33,231 nucleotides of DNA from CAZPKH01 sp964407165 (lineage in GTDB: Bacteria > Bacteroidota > Bacteroidia > Bacteroidales > Muribaculaceae), in NCBI GenBank assembly GCA_964407165.1, contig CAYOUJ010000028.1, positions 1 to 33,231 on the forward strand, read 5' to 3'. Below are positions 1 to 7,905 of this stretch, piece after piece. The position numbers and the translations under genes are program-made. Numbering within the stretch: the stretch's first letter is position 1; every line of letters starts with the position of its first letter. Below the pieces are notes generated by a model. That model was not told the origin of the DNA. It made no database searches and saw nothing but the letters and a program-made list of their open reading frames with translations.

Positions 1-153
1 TAACCCCACGCTTGAGCGTGGGGCAAAGCAAGACTCCTCCTCCCTAAGCGTGCCTACAGGCACGCCTCTGTGGAGGCGCCTCTATAGAGGCGTGCCTGTA
101 GGCACGCTGATCTCTGTGGGGATACCGGCACCCCACGCTGAAGCGTGGGGTTA
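1..153. repeat. Composite nested palindrome
   Basis: The outer arms are each palindromes themselves (CCCCACGCTTGAGCGTGGGG at 5-24 and a CCCCACGCTGAAGCGTGGGG copy at 131-150), flanked by TAA and TTA. Between them lie 23-bp inverted arms starting AGCGTGCCTACAGGCACGCC and ending GGCGTGCCTGTAGGCACGCT. The whole can fold as a cruciform. The element may continue to the left of the window. It resembles REP-type or MITE-like intergenic repeats; no transposase is present. Function is unknown; it could end transcription. Confidence 0.7.
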
Positions 154-162
154 ACAAATAGA

Positions 163-196
163 GTTGTGGCTCCGCCACAACTTGCGAAACTTGAAT
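163..196 (+). repeat. Short interspersed repeat with GTTGTGGC hairpin, copy 1
   Basis: A small hairpin (GTTGTGGC, 3-nt loop, GCCACAA) followed by CTTGCGAAACTTGAAT. The reverse complement of the same block lies at 25112-25144, differing mainly in the loop, so this is an interspersed repeat rather than a chance hairpin. It sits in the leader of the YjbR-like gene. Confidence 0.6.
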
Positions 197-260
197 AATT
201 GTAGCCATAATTCGAGAATAATGGGTAAATTTGCCAAGAACAAACTAACAAGGAGAAGAC

Positions 261-626
261 ATGGATATTGAAGAGGTGAGGGCGGTGTGCTTGGGGATAC
301 ATCAGATGGTGGAGGAGGGGTGCCCGTTTCGCACGCAAGGATATGACGACGTGGCGTTCACCATCTGCGGCAAGATATTCGCATACCTGCTGGTGGACGA
401 CAGCCGCATGGTGGTGACCAAGTGCGACGCCGAGCGCGCCATAGACCTGCGCGAGCGCTATGCCGGCCTGATCGAACCGGCATTTCACTGGAACAAGAAA
501 TACTGGAACCAGCTCCACTACGACCGCCTCCCCGCGGCCCTTGTCGAGGAGCTCCTGCACCACGCCTACGACGAGGTGGTCCGCAAGCTCCCCCGGCGCC
601 TGCAAGCGCAGGTTGCCGGGCAATGA
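261..626 (+). CDS. MmcQ/YjbR family protein
   Basis: 121 residues, the normal size for the MmcQ/YjbR family (CyaY-like fold, COG2315). Family signs are the N-terminal segment with CPFRTQGYDDVAFTICGKIF, the strand pair around AYLLVDDSRMVVTKCDAERA, and the FHWNKKYWNQLHYD segment near residue 75, followed by a helix in which conserved His-Ala-Tyr lies (about residues 101-103). Members are small cytoplasmic proteins, sometimes called DNA-binding from the fold, whose real role is unsettled. The start is ATG 261, preceded by an AGGAG ribosome site at about 251-255. It stands alone, with 96 nt before the next gene, so it is probably separate from the sigma-factor trio. The family call is firm; a function cannot be given. 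Confidence 0.85.
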   Translation: MDIEEVRAVCLGIHQMVEEGCPFRTQGYDDVAFTICGKIFAYLLVDDSRMVVTKCDAERAIDLRERYAGLIEPAFHWNKKYWNQLHYDRLPAALVEELLHHAYDEVVRKLPRRLQAQVAGQ

Positions 627-645
627 GTGAAAAATTAATGTTGAT

Positions 646-678
646 GTCACCTTTTGGTCGCCGGTTACGTCTTACAGG
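646..678 (+). promoter_or_regulatory. Possible ECF-type promoter of the sigma-factor operon
   Basis: No TAnnTTTG element precedes the trio. Instead the gap holds GTCACCTTTTGG followed about 10 nt later by GGTTACGTCTTACAGG, which has the layout of an alternative-sigma promoter. Autoregulation by the sigma factor encoded two genes down is inferred from this and from common ECF practice; it is not shown. Confidence 0.35.
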
Positions 679-722
679 CGAGATGTCTCAGAAACAACAT
701 TAAAGATCAAAATCATATCAAC

Positions 723-1139
723 ATGGAAGGTATACTCATCCCAATCTTCGTGTGCGTGGTGCTGCCCGTAGCCATCGTGCTCATCGTCCAGCTCTCCGAA
801 GTCACCAAGCAAAGGCTCAAAGCCAACATCATCATCAAGGCCATCGAGGTCAACAACAGCATCGACGCCGACAAGCTCGCCGAGTCGCTGAAGAAGCCGG
901 AGAAGCCGGTGAAGACCGACCGCCAGATACTTTACGGCCGACTTCTGCGAGGCTGCATATTCTCCCTGGTCGGCCTGGCCATCTGCGCCGTCGGCGTTGC
1001 AAGCCTGTGCACCGGCAATGACTTCAACTCCGACACCGTCACCGGCTCGTTCTTGTTCGGGGGTGCCTCATTGGCCATAGGCATCGGCTTCCTAATAGTC
1101 TACTTTGCCACCCGAAAGCAGGTCGAAGGCTCTAAGTAA
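723..1139 (+). CDS. DUF6249-type small membrane protein
   Basis: 138 residues from ATG 723; an upstream in-frame start would add 23 residues that look like leader DNA, not protein. The N-terminal segment (residues about 3-23) is a membrane helix. It is followed by a charged cytoplasmic stretch with a Lys/Glu/Pro run (SLKKPEKPVKTDR), then two more hydrophobic segments near 78-98 and 108-128. This one-plus-two helix plan fits DUF6249 proteins, which in Bacteroidetes often precede an ECF sigma factor. The stop is 3 nt before the sigma gene, so they are co-transcribed. A role in sensing or restraining the sigma factor is inference from position. Confidence 0.7.
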   Translation: MEGILIPIFVCVVLPVAIVLIVQLSEVTKQRLKANIIIKAIEVNNSIDADKLAESLKKPEKPVKTDRQILYGRLLRGCIFSLVGLAICAVGVASLCTGNDFNSDTVTGSFLFGGASLAIGIGFLIVYFATRKQVEGSK

Positions 1140-1142
1140 CCG

Positions 1143-1622
1143 ATGACACGCGAGGAGTTCATATCTCACGTAGAGGGCACACAGGGGGCGCTTCGGCGCT
1201 TTCTTGTGGCCCTTTGCTGCGGAGATGCCGCGCTCGCCGACGACGTCGCCCAAGAGACATATATCAAGGCTTACCTCTGCTGTGACGAGTTTACGAACAG
1301 CTCGAAATTCAGAGCCTGGATCTTCAGAATAGGCTACAACACCTTCATCGACCATAAACGCTCGTCCAGGATATTTGTGGACTATGACGAAGCAAGCGCA
1401 CTGACATCGCATGACCGGGCCGACGCCGCTTTCCGGTATCAAGCCCTCTATCAGGCCTTGAACCAACTCTCGCCGAAAGAACGGACCTCCATATTGCTGT
1501 TCTACATGGAGGGCTATTCGATAAAGGAGATTGCTGACATTGTCGAAGCCTCGCAAGTCGCTGTCAAGCAGCACCTGTCAAGGGGGCGACAGCACCTACG
1601 CCATCTGTTGTCAAACGCATAA
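1143..1622 (+). CDS. ECF-type RNA polymerase sigma-70 factor
   Basis: 159 residues, the usual size of an extracytoplasmic-function sigma factor. Region 2 is clear at about residues 10-75 (ALADDVAQETYIKAY for core binding, then SKFRAWIFRIGYNTFIDHKR for the -10 element). Region 4 is at about residues 105-155 (LSPKERTSILLFYMEGYSIK, then a helix-turn-helix with EIADIVEASQVAVKQHLSRG that reads the -35 element). There is no region 1 or 3. It lies between two membrane-protein genes, spaced 3 nt and 12 nt, so this looks like a signal-responsive unit with the next product as candidate anti-sigma factor. The regulon cannot be read from the window. Confidence 0.93.
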   Translation: MTREEFISHVEGTQGALRRFLVALCCGDAALADDVAQETYIKAYLCCDEFTNSSKFRAWIFRIGYNTFIDHKRSSRIFVDYDEASALTSHDRADAAFRYQALYQALNQLSPKERTSILLFYMEGYSIKEIADIVEASQVAVKQHLSRGRQHLRHLLSNA

Positions 1623-1634
1623 AGCATCACCGTT

Positions 1635-2021
1635 ATGGAAGATGACAAACTTAAGGAACTCTTTGATAGTTACCAACCCCGGCTCTCCTCCGATTCGCTA
1701 TTCATGTCACAGTTAAGGCGCAACATGGAGAGCGTCGAGCTGGTCCGGCAGCATACCGCGGCCCTCCGCAAAAGGTCGCGGATAGCCGTATGCGTGGCGG
1801 CCCTCGCAGGCTTTGCAGCGGGCGTCGTGCTGACGCTGCTTATGCCGCTCATCGGCAATACGGTCTCGACCTATATAATCTCCATTCCCGGCCAGGGACC
1901 CTTTGACTTAACAATAGACTGGCAGATAGTCGGTTGGCTTGTGACAGGAGTGGTTTGTGTCTGCTCGGCCATCAACGCCTTTGAACTCACCTTGGCCAAG
2001 CTTCCCGCCACCACCGAATAA
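1635..2021 (+). CDS. Small membrane protein, candidate anti-sigma factor
   Basis: 128 residues. A soluble N-terminal part (about residues 1-48) with charged helices and the segment LSSDSLFMSQLRRNMESVEL is followed by two membrane segments, about residues 50-72 and 98-116, separated by a short polar loop. It starts 12 nt after the ECF sigma gene and ends at an AT-rich repeat that probably ends the operon. N-terminal cytoplasmic domain plus membrane anchor, encoded right after an ECF sigma factor, is the usual plan of an anti-sigma factor. No ZAS zinc motif (HxxxCxxC) is present, and I recognise no named family, so the role rests on context alone. Confidence 0.6.
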   Translation: MEDDKLKELFDSYQPRLSSDSLFMSQLRRNMESVELVRQHTAALRKRSRIAVCVAALAGFAAGVVLTLLMPLIGNTVSTYIISIPGQGPFDLTIDWQIVGWLVTGVVCVCSAINAFELTLAKLPATTE

Positions 2022-2096
2022 ATGCATAATGCATAATGCATAATGCATAATTCCATCCGGATGGTCAATATGCATTTTGCATTATGCATTATGCAT
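2021..2096. terminator. Inverted octamer repeats between convergent genes, likely bidirectional terminator
   Basis: Four tandem ATAATGCAT-type units on the left and three on the right in inverted order, around a CCATCCGGATGG palindrome. The block begins at the stop of the candidate anti-sigma gene and ends directly at the stop of gltB, so a hairpin serving both convergent transcripts is the simplest reading. Confidence 0.6.
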
Positions 2097-5000
2097 TTAC
2101 TCGGCGGCGTCGTTGACCTCGGCGAGGATGCGCTTGTATTCGATGGGGGTGACCTTGATGAACAGGGCGAGGGATGCGGGCCAGCGCTTGAGCAGCTCGG
2201 CGGCGCGGGGGCTACCGGTGAGGCGGTGGTGGCGCTCGAGCAGGCTGTGCAGGCGCTCGCGGTCGGCGGTCTCCTCGACAAGGGTCAGCTCGATCAGCTC
2301 CATGTTGCAGTAGAGGTCAAAGTTGTGGTCGGGGTTGAGCACGTAGGCCACCCCGCCGCTCATGCCCGCGGCAAAGTTGCCGCCCGTCGGGCCGAGGACC
2401 ACGATGGTGCCGCCGGTCATGTATTCGCAGCAGTGGCTCCCGACACCCTCGACCACGGCCGTGGCGCCGCTGTTGCGCACGGCAAAGCGCTCGCCGGCAA
2501 CGCCGCAGATGTACACCTCGCCGGCCGTGGCGCCGTAAAGCAGAGTGTTGCCGGCGATGGTGTTGTCGCCCGGATTGAAGATGGCGCCGGCCTTGGGCGC
2601 GGCGGTTATGCAACCGCCCGAGAGTCCCTTGCCGAGGTAGTCGTTGGCGTCGCCGCGGAGGTTGAAGGTCACGCCGTGGCATAGGAACGCGCCGAAGCTC
2701 TGGCCGGCCGAGCCGTGGAAGTTGACGGTGACGGTGCCGTCGGCAAGCGGGGTGTCGCCCCCGAGGCGGCGTGTGATTTCGCCGGAGAGGCGGGCGCCGA
2801 CGCTGCGGTCGGTATTGGCTATGGGGAGGTCGATGGCGATGGGCACGCGCGAGCCGACGGTGAATGCCGTGGCGGAGATGAGGGTGTCGTCGATGGGCGT
2901 GGAGGCGGGGCGCGAGGGCGCTGCCCCGCTCCGGCGCGTGGCGGCGTCGGAGTCGACCCGCGCGAGCATCCGCGAGAAATCGAGATTTGGGATTTGGGAT
3001 TTGGCTTTGGCCGGGGTGAGCAGGTCGCTGCGGCCGGTGATGTCGGCGAGCGAGGTGTAGCCCATTGCGGCCAGGCGGCGGCGGACATCCTCGGCCACCT
3101 GCTGCAGGTAGCTGACCACGTGTCGCGGCGACCCCTTGTATTTCTTTCGGAACTCGGCGCACTGGGTGGCGATGCCGGCGCAGCACTTGTTGGTGTGGCA
3201 CTTGCGGTCCATCACGCACCCGAGGGCTATGAGCAGCGCCGTGCCGAAGCCGAACTCCTCGGCGCCGAGCAGGGCGGCTACCACGACGTCGCGGCCGGTC
3301 TTCATCTGGCCATCGACCTGCAGCGACACCTTGCCACGCAGGGCGTTGAGCACGAGCGTCTGCTGCACCTCGGCCAGGCCCGTCTCCCAGGGCATGCCGG
3401 CGTGCATGACCGAGCTCATGGGCGACGCTCCGGTGCCGCCGTCGGCGCCGCTGACCACGATGGCGTCGGCCTTGGCCTTGGCAACGCCGGCGGCGACGGT
3501 GCCCACGCCCCCCTCGCTGACGAGCTTGACGGAGATGCGGGCCGTGGGGTTGACGCAGCGCAAGTCGTTGATGAGCTGCGAGAGGTCTTCGATGCTGTAG
3601 ATGTCGTGGTGCGGCGGCGGGGAGATGAGGGTGATGCCGGGGATGGACTTGCGCGTACGCGCTATCATCTCGTCGACCTTGAACCCCGGGAGCTGGCCGC
3701 CCTCGCCGGGCTTGGCGCCCTGTGACACCTTGATCTGTATCTCGCGGGCGCTCATGAGGTATTCGACGGTTACGCCGAAGCGTCCGGAGGCCACCTGCTT
3801 GACGGCGCTGTTGAGGCTGACGCCGTCGCGCTCGGCGGTGAAGCGCTCGGCCGGCTCGCCCCCCTCGCCCGCGTTGGAGCAGGCGCCCACGGAGTTGAGG
3901 GCCAGGGCAATGTCTTCGTGGGCCTCGCGGCTGAGAGCGCCGAACGACATTGCCTCTGCCACAAAGCGGCGTATGATTTGGTCTGCCGGCTCCACCTGGT
4001 CCACGGGCACCGGCTCGCGGTCGCTCTTGATGTCGAGGCAGTCGCGCAGGAAGATGCCGGTGTTGTCGGCCTCGCGACAAAACGCCTCATAGTCACTCTG
4101 CTTGCCCGACATGGCGGCGGCACGCAGGGCCTTTACGGCCGAGGGCGTCCACGCATGGCGCTCGCCCGTCTTGCGCCACTGCAGGCGTCCGGAGTCCTTC
4201 AGTTCGGGAGCCTCCGAGGGACCGAAGGCGGTGCGATGGCGCTCGAGCACACGAGCGGCCAGGTCGTCGATGCCGATGCCCCCCACGGGCGACAGGCCGC
4301 CGCCGAAGTAGTCGTCGAGCATCTGCTGGCTGATGCCTATCGACTCAAACAGCTTGGCGCCGCGGTAGCTGAGGATGGTGCTGATGCCCATCTTCGAGAT
4401 GATCTTCATCAGCCCCTTGTTGACCGCCTGCGTGTAGTATCCGCGGGCGGAGGGGTAGTCGAGCTGTATCTTTTTCTCCTGCACAAGCCGGTTGATGGTG
4501 GCGTAGGCCATGTAGGGGTTGACGGCGGAGGCGCCGAAGCCTACGAGCAGCGCCACGTGCATTGCCTCGAGGGCGTCGCCGGCCTCGACGATAAGGGCTA
4601 TCTGCGAGCGCTTGCGGCGTGCGATGAGGTGATGGTGCAACGCCGACACGGCGATGAGCGACGGCACTGGCGCACGGTCGGCGCCGGCGTCCTTGTCGCT
4701 GAGCATCAGGTAGCTGTAGCCGTCGTCGACGGCGCGCTCACCCTCCCGACAAAGCCGCTGTATGGCCGCCTTAAGACCGCGCGGGCCGTCGGCTACGAGG
4801 AAGGAGGTGTCGAGCGTGATGGTGCGGAACCCCTTGTAGCGCAAGTTTTTGAGCAGGTCAAGCTCGGTGTCGCTGATCAGAGGGGTGTCAAGCTCCACCA
4901 CCTTGCATAGGTCGGGCGAGGGGGCGAGCACGTTGCCCTTGACGGCGCCGATGAAGCTCTTGAGCGACATCACGGAGGTTTCGCGCAGGGGGTCGATGGC

Positions 5001-6563
5001 CGGGTTGGTAACCTGGGCGAACTGCTGGCGGAAGTAGTCGAACAGACGCCGGGGGCGCTGCGAGAGCACGGCGGGCGGGATGTCGGCGCCCATGGCGTAC
5101 GACGGCTCCGCGCCCTTGGTGCACATAGGTATGAGCAGGCGGTCGATGTCCTCAGCGCCGTGGCCGAAGGCGGTGAGCTTGCGCTCGTAGTCCGTCACCT
5201 CGTGACTGACCTTGCGCCCGGAGTGTATCTCACTGAGCTTTACGCGGTTGGCCTTCATCCAGTCGCGGTAAGGATGCTCGGCGGCCATCTCCGCCTTCAG
5301 CCGGTCGTCGCGCAGTATCTCGCCGCGCTGCAGGTCGACCATGAGCATCTGCCCCGGGCGCAGGCTCCCCTTCTCCACAACGGTCTCCTCGGACAGGTCT
5401 ATCACCCCCGTCTCCGAGGCCATGATGAGCATGCCGCTGTCAGTCAGGCAGTAGCGGCATGGGCGCAGGCCGTTGCGGTCGAGCATGCCGCCTGCGTGGC
5501 GCCCGTCGGCGAAGAGCACGGTGGCGGGGCCGTCCCACGCCTCCATGTATATCGAGTGGTATTCAAAGAAATGCTTCGTCTCGGGAGTCATGTCGGCCGT
5601 GGGCATGAGCATGGCCAGGGTGTGGGGCAGGGGCATGCCACCGCGGACAAAAAACTCCACGGTGTTGTCCATCGAGGCGCTGTCGCTCATGCCGGGCTGG
5701 ATGATGGGCCACAGCTGCTCGACGTCGCCCAGCAGCGGGGGCCGAAGCACCGCCTCGCGCGTCTGCATCCACAGCCGGTTGCCGCGGATGGTGTTGATCT
5801 CGCCGTTGTGGGCTATCATGCGGAACGGCTGCGCCAGGCGCCACTGCGGGAAGGTGTTGGTGGAAAAACGCGAGTGCACTAAGGCGAAGGCCGACGTCAG
5901 GTAAGGGCTCTGCAGGTCGGTGTAATACCGGCGCAGCTGGCCGGAGGTGAGCATACCCTTGTAGACTATCGTGCGCGTCGACAGCGACACTATCGAAGCG
6001 TCGGCGTCGAGCCCCTCGGCCATCAGGCGTCGCTCGAGCCGCTTCTCCAGGCGGTAGAGTGCCCGCTGCAGCCGCTCCTCATATTCGTCTACCTCGGCGT
6101 GGCGGTCGTCACCCGCGGTGAGGAACACCTGCACCACGTCAGGCTCTGACTGCAGCGCCTCGCCGCCGGGCACGGTCGAGTCGACCGGCACCTTGCGCGT
6201 GTTGATTATGGTCAACCCCTCATCCGAGGCTATCTCCTGGAGCAGCACGTCGAGGCGCGCGCTTTTCTGCGGGTCCTTCGGGGCGAAGAGCATGCCCACA
6301 CCGTAGCGGCCCGGCTCGGGGACGGGGATGCCGCTGAGCAGTATGTACTCGTGGGGTATCTGCAGCATGATGCCGGCGCCGTCGCCTGTGCGCGAGTCGG
6401 CGCCCTCGGCCCCGCGGTGCGCCATGTTCTCAAGCACCGTCAGCGCGCGCTCCACCACGTCGCGATACTTTACACCCTTTACGTTCACGATCAGCCCGAC
6501 ACCGCAAGCATCATGCTCACAGTCGGGACGATAAAGCAATCTTTTTTCCATTTTTTCGGTCAT
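2097..6563 (-). CDS. gltB: Glutamate synthase (GOGAT) large subunit
   Basis: 1488 residues, full length for the alpha subunit. It makes two glutamates from glutamine and 2-oxoglutarate. The N-terminal nucleophile Cys is C20 in DCEHDACGVGLIV, exposed by removing a short propeptide. The glutaminase domain runs to about 430 (SRFSTNTFPQWRLAQPFR near 230), then a central domain to about 790, the FMN/synthase domain with PPPHHDIYSIEDL, GADGGTGASP and the 3Fe-4S cysteines C1116, C1122, C1127, and a C-terminal GXGXG beta-helix domain (GLSGGCITAAPKAG). ATG 6563 is kept as start; M5 is possible. A TAACTTTG box lies 17 nt upstream. No gltD lies on either side, unusual because the NAD(P)H subunit is normally the neighbour. 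A 21-bp heptamer repeat lies inside the gene. Confidence 0.97.
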   Translation of the reverse strand: MTEKMEKRLLYRPDCEHDACGVGLIVNVKGVKYRDVVERALTVLENMAHRGAEGADSRTGDGAGIMLQIPHEYILLSGIPVPEPGRYGVGMLFAPKDPQKSARLDVLLQEIASDEGLTIINTRKVPVDSTVPGGEALQSEPDVVQVFLTAGDDRHAEVDEYEERLQRALYRLEKRLERRLMAEGLDADASIVSLSTRTIVYKGMLTSGQLRRYYTDLQSPYLTSAFALVHSRFSTNTFPQWRLAQPFRMIAHNGEINTIRGNRLWMQTREAVLRPPLLGDVEQLWPIIQPGMSDSASMDNTVEFFVRGGMPLPHTLAMLMPTADMTPETKHFFEYHSIYMEAWDGPATVLFADGRHAGGMLDRNGLRPCRYCLTDSGMLIMASETGVIDLSEETVVEKGSLRPGQMLMVDLQRGEILRDDRLKAEMAAEHPYRDWMKANRVKLSEIHSGRKVSHEVTDYERKLTAFGHGAEDIDRLLIPMCTKGAEPSYAMGADIPPAVLSQRPRRLFDYFRQQFAQVTNPAIDPLRETSVMSLKSFIGAVKGNVLAPSPDLCKVVELDTPLISDTELDLLKNLRYKGFRTITLDTSFLVADGPRGLKAAIQRLCREGERAVDDGYSYLMLSDKDAGADRAPVPSLIAVSALHHHLIARRKRSQIALIVEAGDALEAMHVALLVGFGASAVNPYMAYATINRLVQEKKIQLDYPSARGYYTQAVNKGLMKIISKMGISTILSYRGAKLFESIGISQQMLDDYFGGGLSPVGGIGIDDLAARVLERHRTAFGPSEAPELKDSGRLQWRKTGERHAWTPSAVKALRAAAMSGKQSDYEAFCREADNTGIFLRDCLDIKSDREPVPVDQVEPADQIIRRFVAEAMSFGALSREAHEDIALALNSVGACSNAGEGGEPAERFTAERDGVSLNSAVKQVASGRFGVTVEYLMSAREIQIKVSQGAKPGEGGQLPGFKVDEMIARTRKSIPGITLISPPPHHDIYSIEDLSQLINDLRCVNPTARISVKLVSEGGVGTVAAGVAKAKADAIVVSGADGGTGASPMSSVMHAGMPWETGLAEVQQTLVLNALRGKVSLQVDGQMKTGRDVVVAALLGAEEFGFGTALLIALGCVMDRKCHTNKCCAGIATQCAEFRKKYKGSPRHVVSYLQQVAEDVRRRLAAMGYTSLADITGRSDLLTPAKAKSQIPNLDFSRMLARVDSDAATRRSGAAPSRPASTPIDDTLISATAFTVGSRVPIAIDLPIANTDRSVGARLSGEITRRLGGDTPLADGTVTVNFHGSAGQSFGAFLCHGVTFNLRGDANDYLGKGLSGGCITAAPKAGAIFNPGDNTIAGNTLLYGATAGEVYICGVAGERFAVRNSGATAVVEGVGSHCCEYMTGGTIVVLGPTGGNFAAGMSGGVAYVLNPDHNFDLYCNMELIELTLVEETADRERLHSLLERHHRLTGSPRAAELLKRWPASLALFIKVTPIEYKRILAEVNDAAE
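2984..3004. repeat. Heptamer tandem repeat (GATTTGG x3) inside gltB
   Basis: Three perfect GATTTGG units on the plus strand, read on the minus strand as Lys-Ser-Gln-Ile-Pro-Asn-Leu in a linker between the synthase domain and the C-terminal domain. Three units are 21 bp and keep the frame; gain or loss of one unit would shift it. Confidence 0.75.
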
Positions 6564-6579
6564 GTACCTAACACGGCCG

Positions 6580-6587
6580 CAAAGTTA
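6580..6587 (-). promoter_or_regulatory. gltB promoter, -7 box
   Basis: TAACTTTG on the minus strand matches the Bacteroidetes TAnnTTTG element. Start of transcription would fall near 6573, leaving a leader of only about 10 nt before ATG 6563. The upstream -33 element is weak (TTTG with short spacing). Confidence 0.6.
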
Positions 6588-6682
6588 CGAAAAAAATTCC
6601 GACAAATTGCCATATATAGCATAGGGCTTGTGAAATTCTTTGAAAATTTTTGATTATATAGCGCTTTTTGCTAAATTTACGT

Positions 6683-6720
6683 CCTATAAGCCCTATAAGC
6701 CCTATATGGCCTATATGGCT
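6683..6720. repeat. Short direct repeats (CCTATAAG / CCTATATGG)
   Basis: Two CCTATAAG units followed by two CCTATATGG units in tandem, upstream of the gltB promoter. They may bind a regulator or be slippage-born; nothing in the sequence decides. Confidence 0.45.
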
Positions 6721-6748
6721 ATTATGACACGTTTTTTCATATAAATAG

Positions 6749-6806
6749 ACACCTTATAGGGGAAATTTCTGTGACTTCCCACAAAAATTTCCCCTACATC
6801 CGGTGT
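6749..6806. terminator. Long hairpin after the envelope operon
   Basis: Perfect 11-bp arms AGGGGAAATTT (6758-6768) and AAATTTCCCCT (6785-6795), extended outward by ACACC and GGTGT. A second hairpin with TCATCCCC and GGGGATGA arms lies at 6862-6895. Both are downstream of the lipoprotein gene ending at 6958 and could end its transcript. Apart from these hairpins and the CCTATA repeats I see nothing in the gap 6600-6957. Confidence 0.55.
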
Positions 6807-6957
6807 AATTGACACAATGGGATGTCTGCTCTCCCGAAAGAATGTCACCCTAAACTAAAAGTCATCCCCGGGTGTGCCAACGCAACAGGGGATGATGTAT
6901 GGAAGGTCATTTAGGTCGCATGGCTGTGACAACACTAAACGAATGCGCCACTTCGAA

Positions 6958-7413
6958 TCATCGATTCGGATTAAGGGTTGTGGGTACCATACTGTCACCT
7001 ACACGTGTATAGGTCACAGGGCCGTGCCACGAGTCATCATCCTCGTAATACCGATAGAGTACCAATGTTTTATCTGAAACGCTCTCGACCCTGTAGGTAT
7101 CGATATCGCCGTCATCCTCGTTCAGAGTGAGGATGCGCGTATCTTTGTTGTACTTCCAAGTACCGCACCAGATAAAGTCGTAAGTCCTCGCAGTGAAGTC
7201 AATAGCCTCGTAGCCTACATACTGGCCGTTGCTCTTGAACACATACACTAAGGAACGACCGCTGCTGTAGCTTCTTTCACCGTTCCACCAGTTGCCGACA
7301 ATTCCGGTTGACGAGAGGTCGTCGTCATCGTCGCCGCAGGCCGTCAGGGCTACGGCGGGGAGGCTGATGAGCAGTGCCATCAGCCACCATTTGAGTTGCT
7401 TTTTCATTGCCAT
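6958..7413 (-). CDS. Small lipoprotein, lipocalin-like
   Basis: 151 residues from ATG 7413 (M3 is equally plausible). A signal peptide with hydrophobic core WWLMALLISLPAVALTAC ends in a lipobox with Cys26, followed by Gly and five Asp, the acidic run that in Bacteroidetes acts as a lipoprotein export signal to the cell surface. The mature part (about 120 residues) begins with IVGNWWNGE and is built of short beta strands with Trp, Tyr and Asp (GTWKYNKDTRILTLNEDDGD), like the lipocalin-like or DUF5004-type beta-barrels common in this order. It is the last gene of a three-gene unit, 30 nt after the preceding reading frame. Ligand and role are unknown. Confidence 0.75.
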   Translation of the reverse strand: MAMKKQLKWWLMALLISLPAVALTACGDDDDDLSSTGIVGNWWNGERSYSSGRSLVYVFKSNGQYVGYEAIDFTARTYDFIWCGTWKYNKDTRILTLNEDDGDIDTYRVESVSDKTLVLYRYYEDDDSWHGPVTYTRVGDSMVPTTLNPNR

Positions 7414-7443
7414 TTGTTTGTTTACTGATTATATGACTTTTGT

Positions 7444-7890
7444 TTAGAGTTGGATGAACTCGATGTCGTCAACCACCAGCTTCTGCTTGCCGAAGGTGTA
7501 GAACCCCACGCCCGCATAGTCCAGAGGCATGTATTTCACCTTCAGTATCTCCATGTCGTCGACGAAAAACGACAACACATCGCCATCAGAGACAAGTTTC
7601 CACTGCTGGTTAAGTTTCTTGGTATTGCCCCACTTCACGCCCTGGTGGATGCCACCGTAGAACTTCGAGTGGGCCGTCGTGTACTCGTCACACTCCACGC
7701 GTATCACGGCCACATAGTCCTTCTTCTCGGGGCGCTGAAACTCCCCGTAGCCGTAGCCGATGAAAGTGTTGTTGACATAGATTGCTGCCTCGGCAGGCTC
7801 GACTGTGATCTTGATGATCTTCTACTTCTTGGCGCCCAGCGCCGTCAGGGCGATGGCCAGCACGGCCATCAGAGTAATGATACGGTTCAT
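7444..7890 (-). pseudogene. Exported PEGA-like protein with in-frame amber stop
   Basis: Read from ATG 7890 the frame gives a signal peptide (MNRIITLMAVLAIALTALGA then Lys-Lys), a TAG at codon 23 (7822-7824), and then continues without further stops for 125 codons to 7444, 148 codons in all. After the TAG comes KIIKITVEPAEAAIYVNNTF, a strand pattern like PEGA domains and like the lipoprotein encoded upstream, then a beta-rich part ending VVDDIEFIQL. Because signal peptide and body are in one frame and both look intact, the TAG is the only lesion. Without readthrough only a 22-residue peptide or an unexported internal-start product (GTG 7713) would form. A recent nonsense mutation or a sequencing error is most likely; programmed readthrough is possible but unsupported. 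Confidence 0.7.
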
Positions 7891-7905
7891 GATGCTTTAT
7901 TTATG

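Noticed and set aside
2317..4080. Long open frame on the minus strand inside gltB
   Set aside because: Arg/Pro/His-rich shadow of GC-rich codons; gltB in the other frame has all expected domains.
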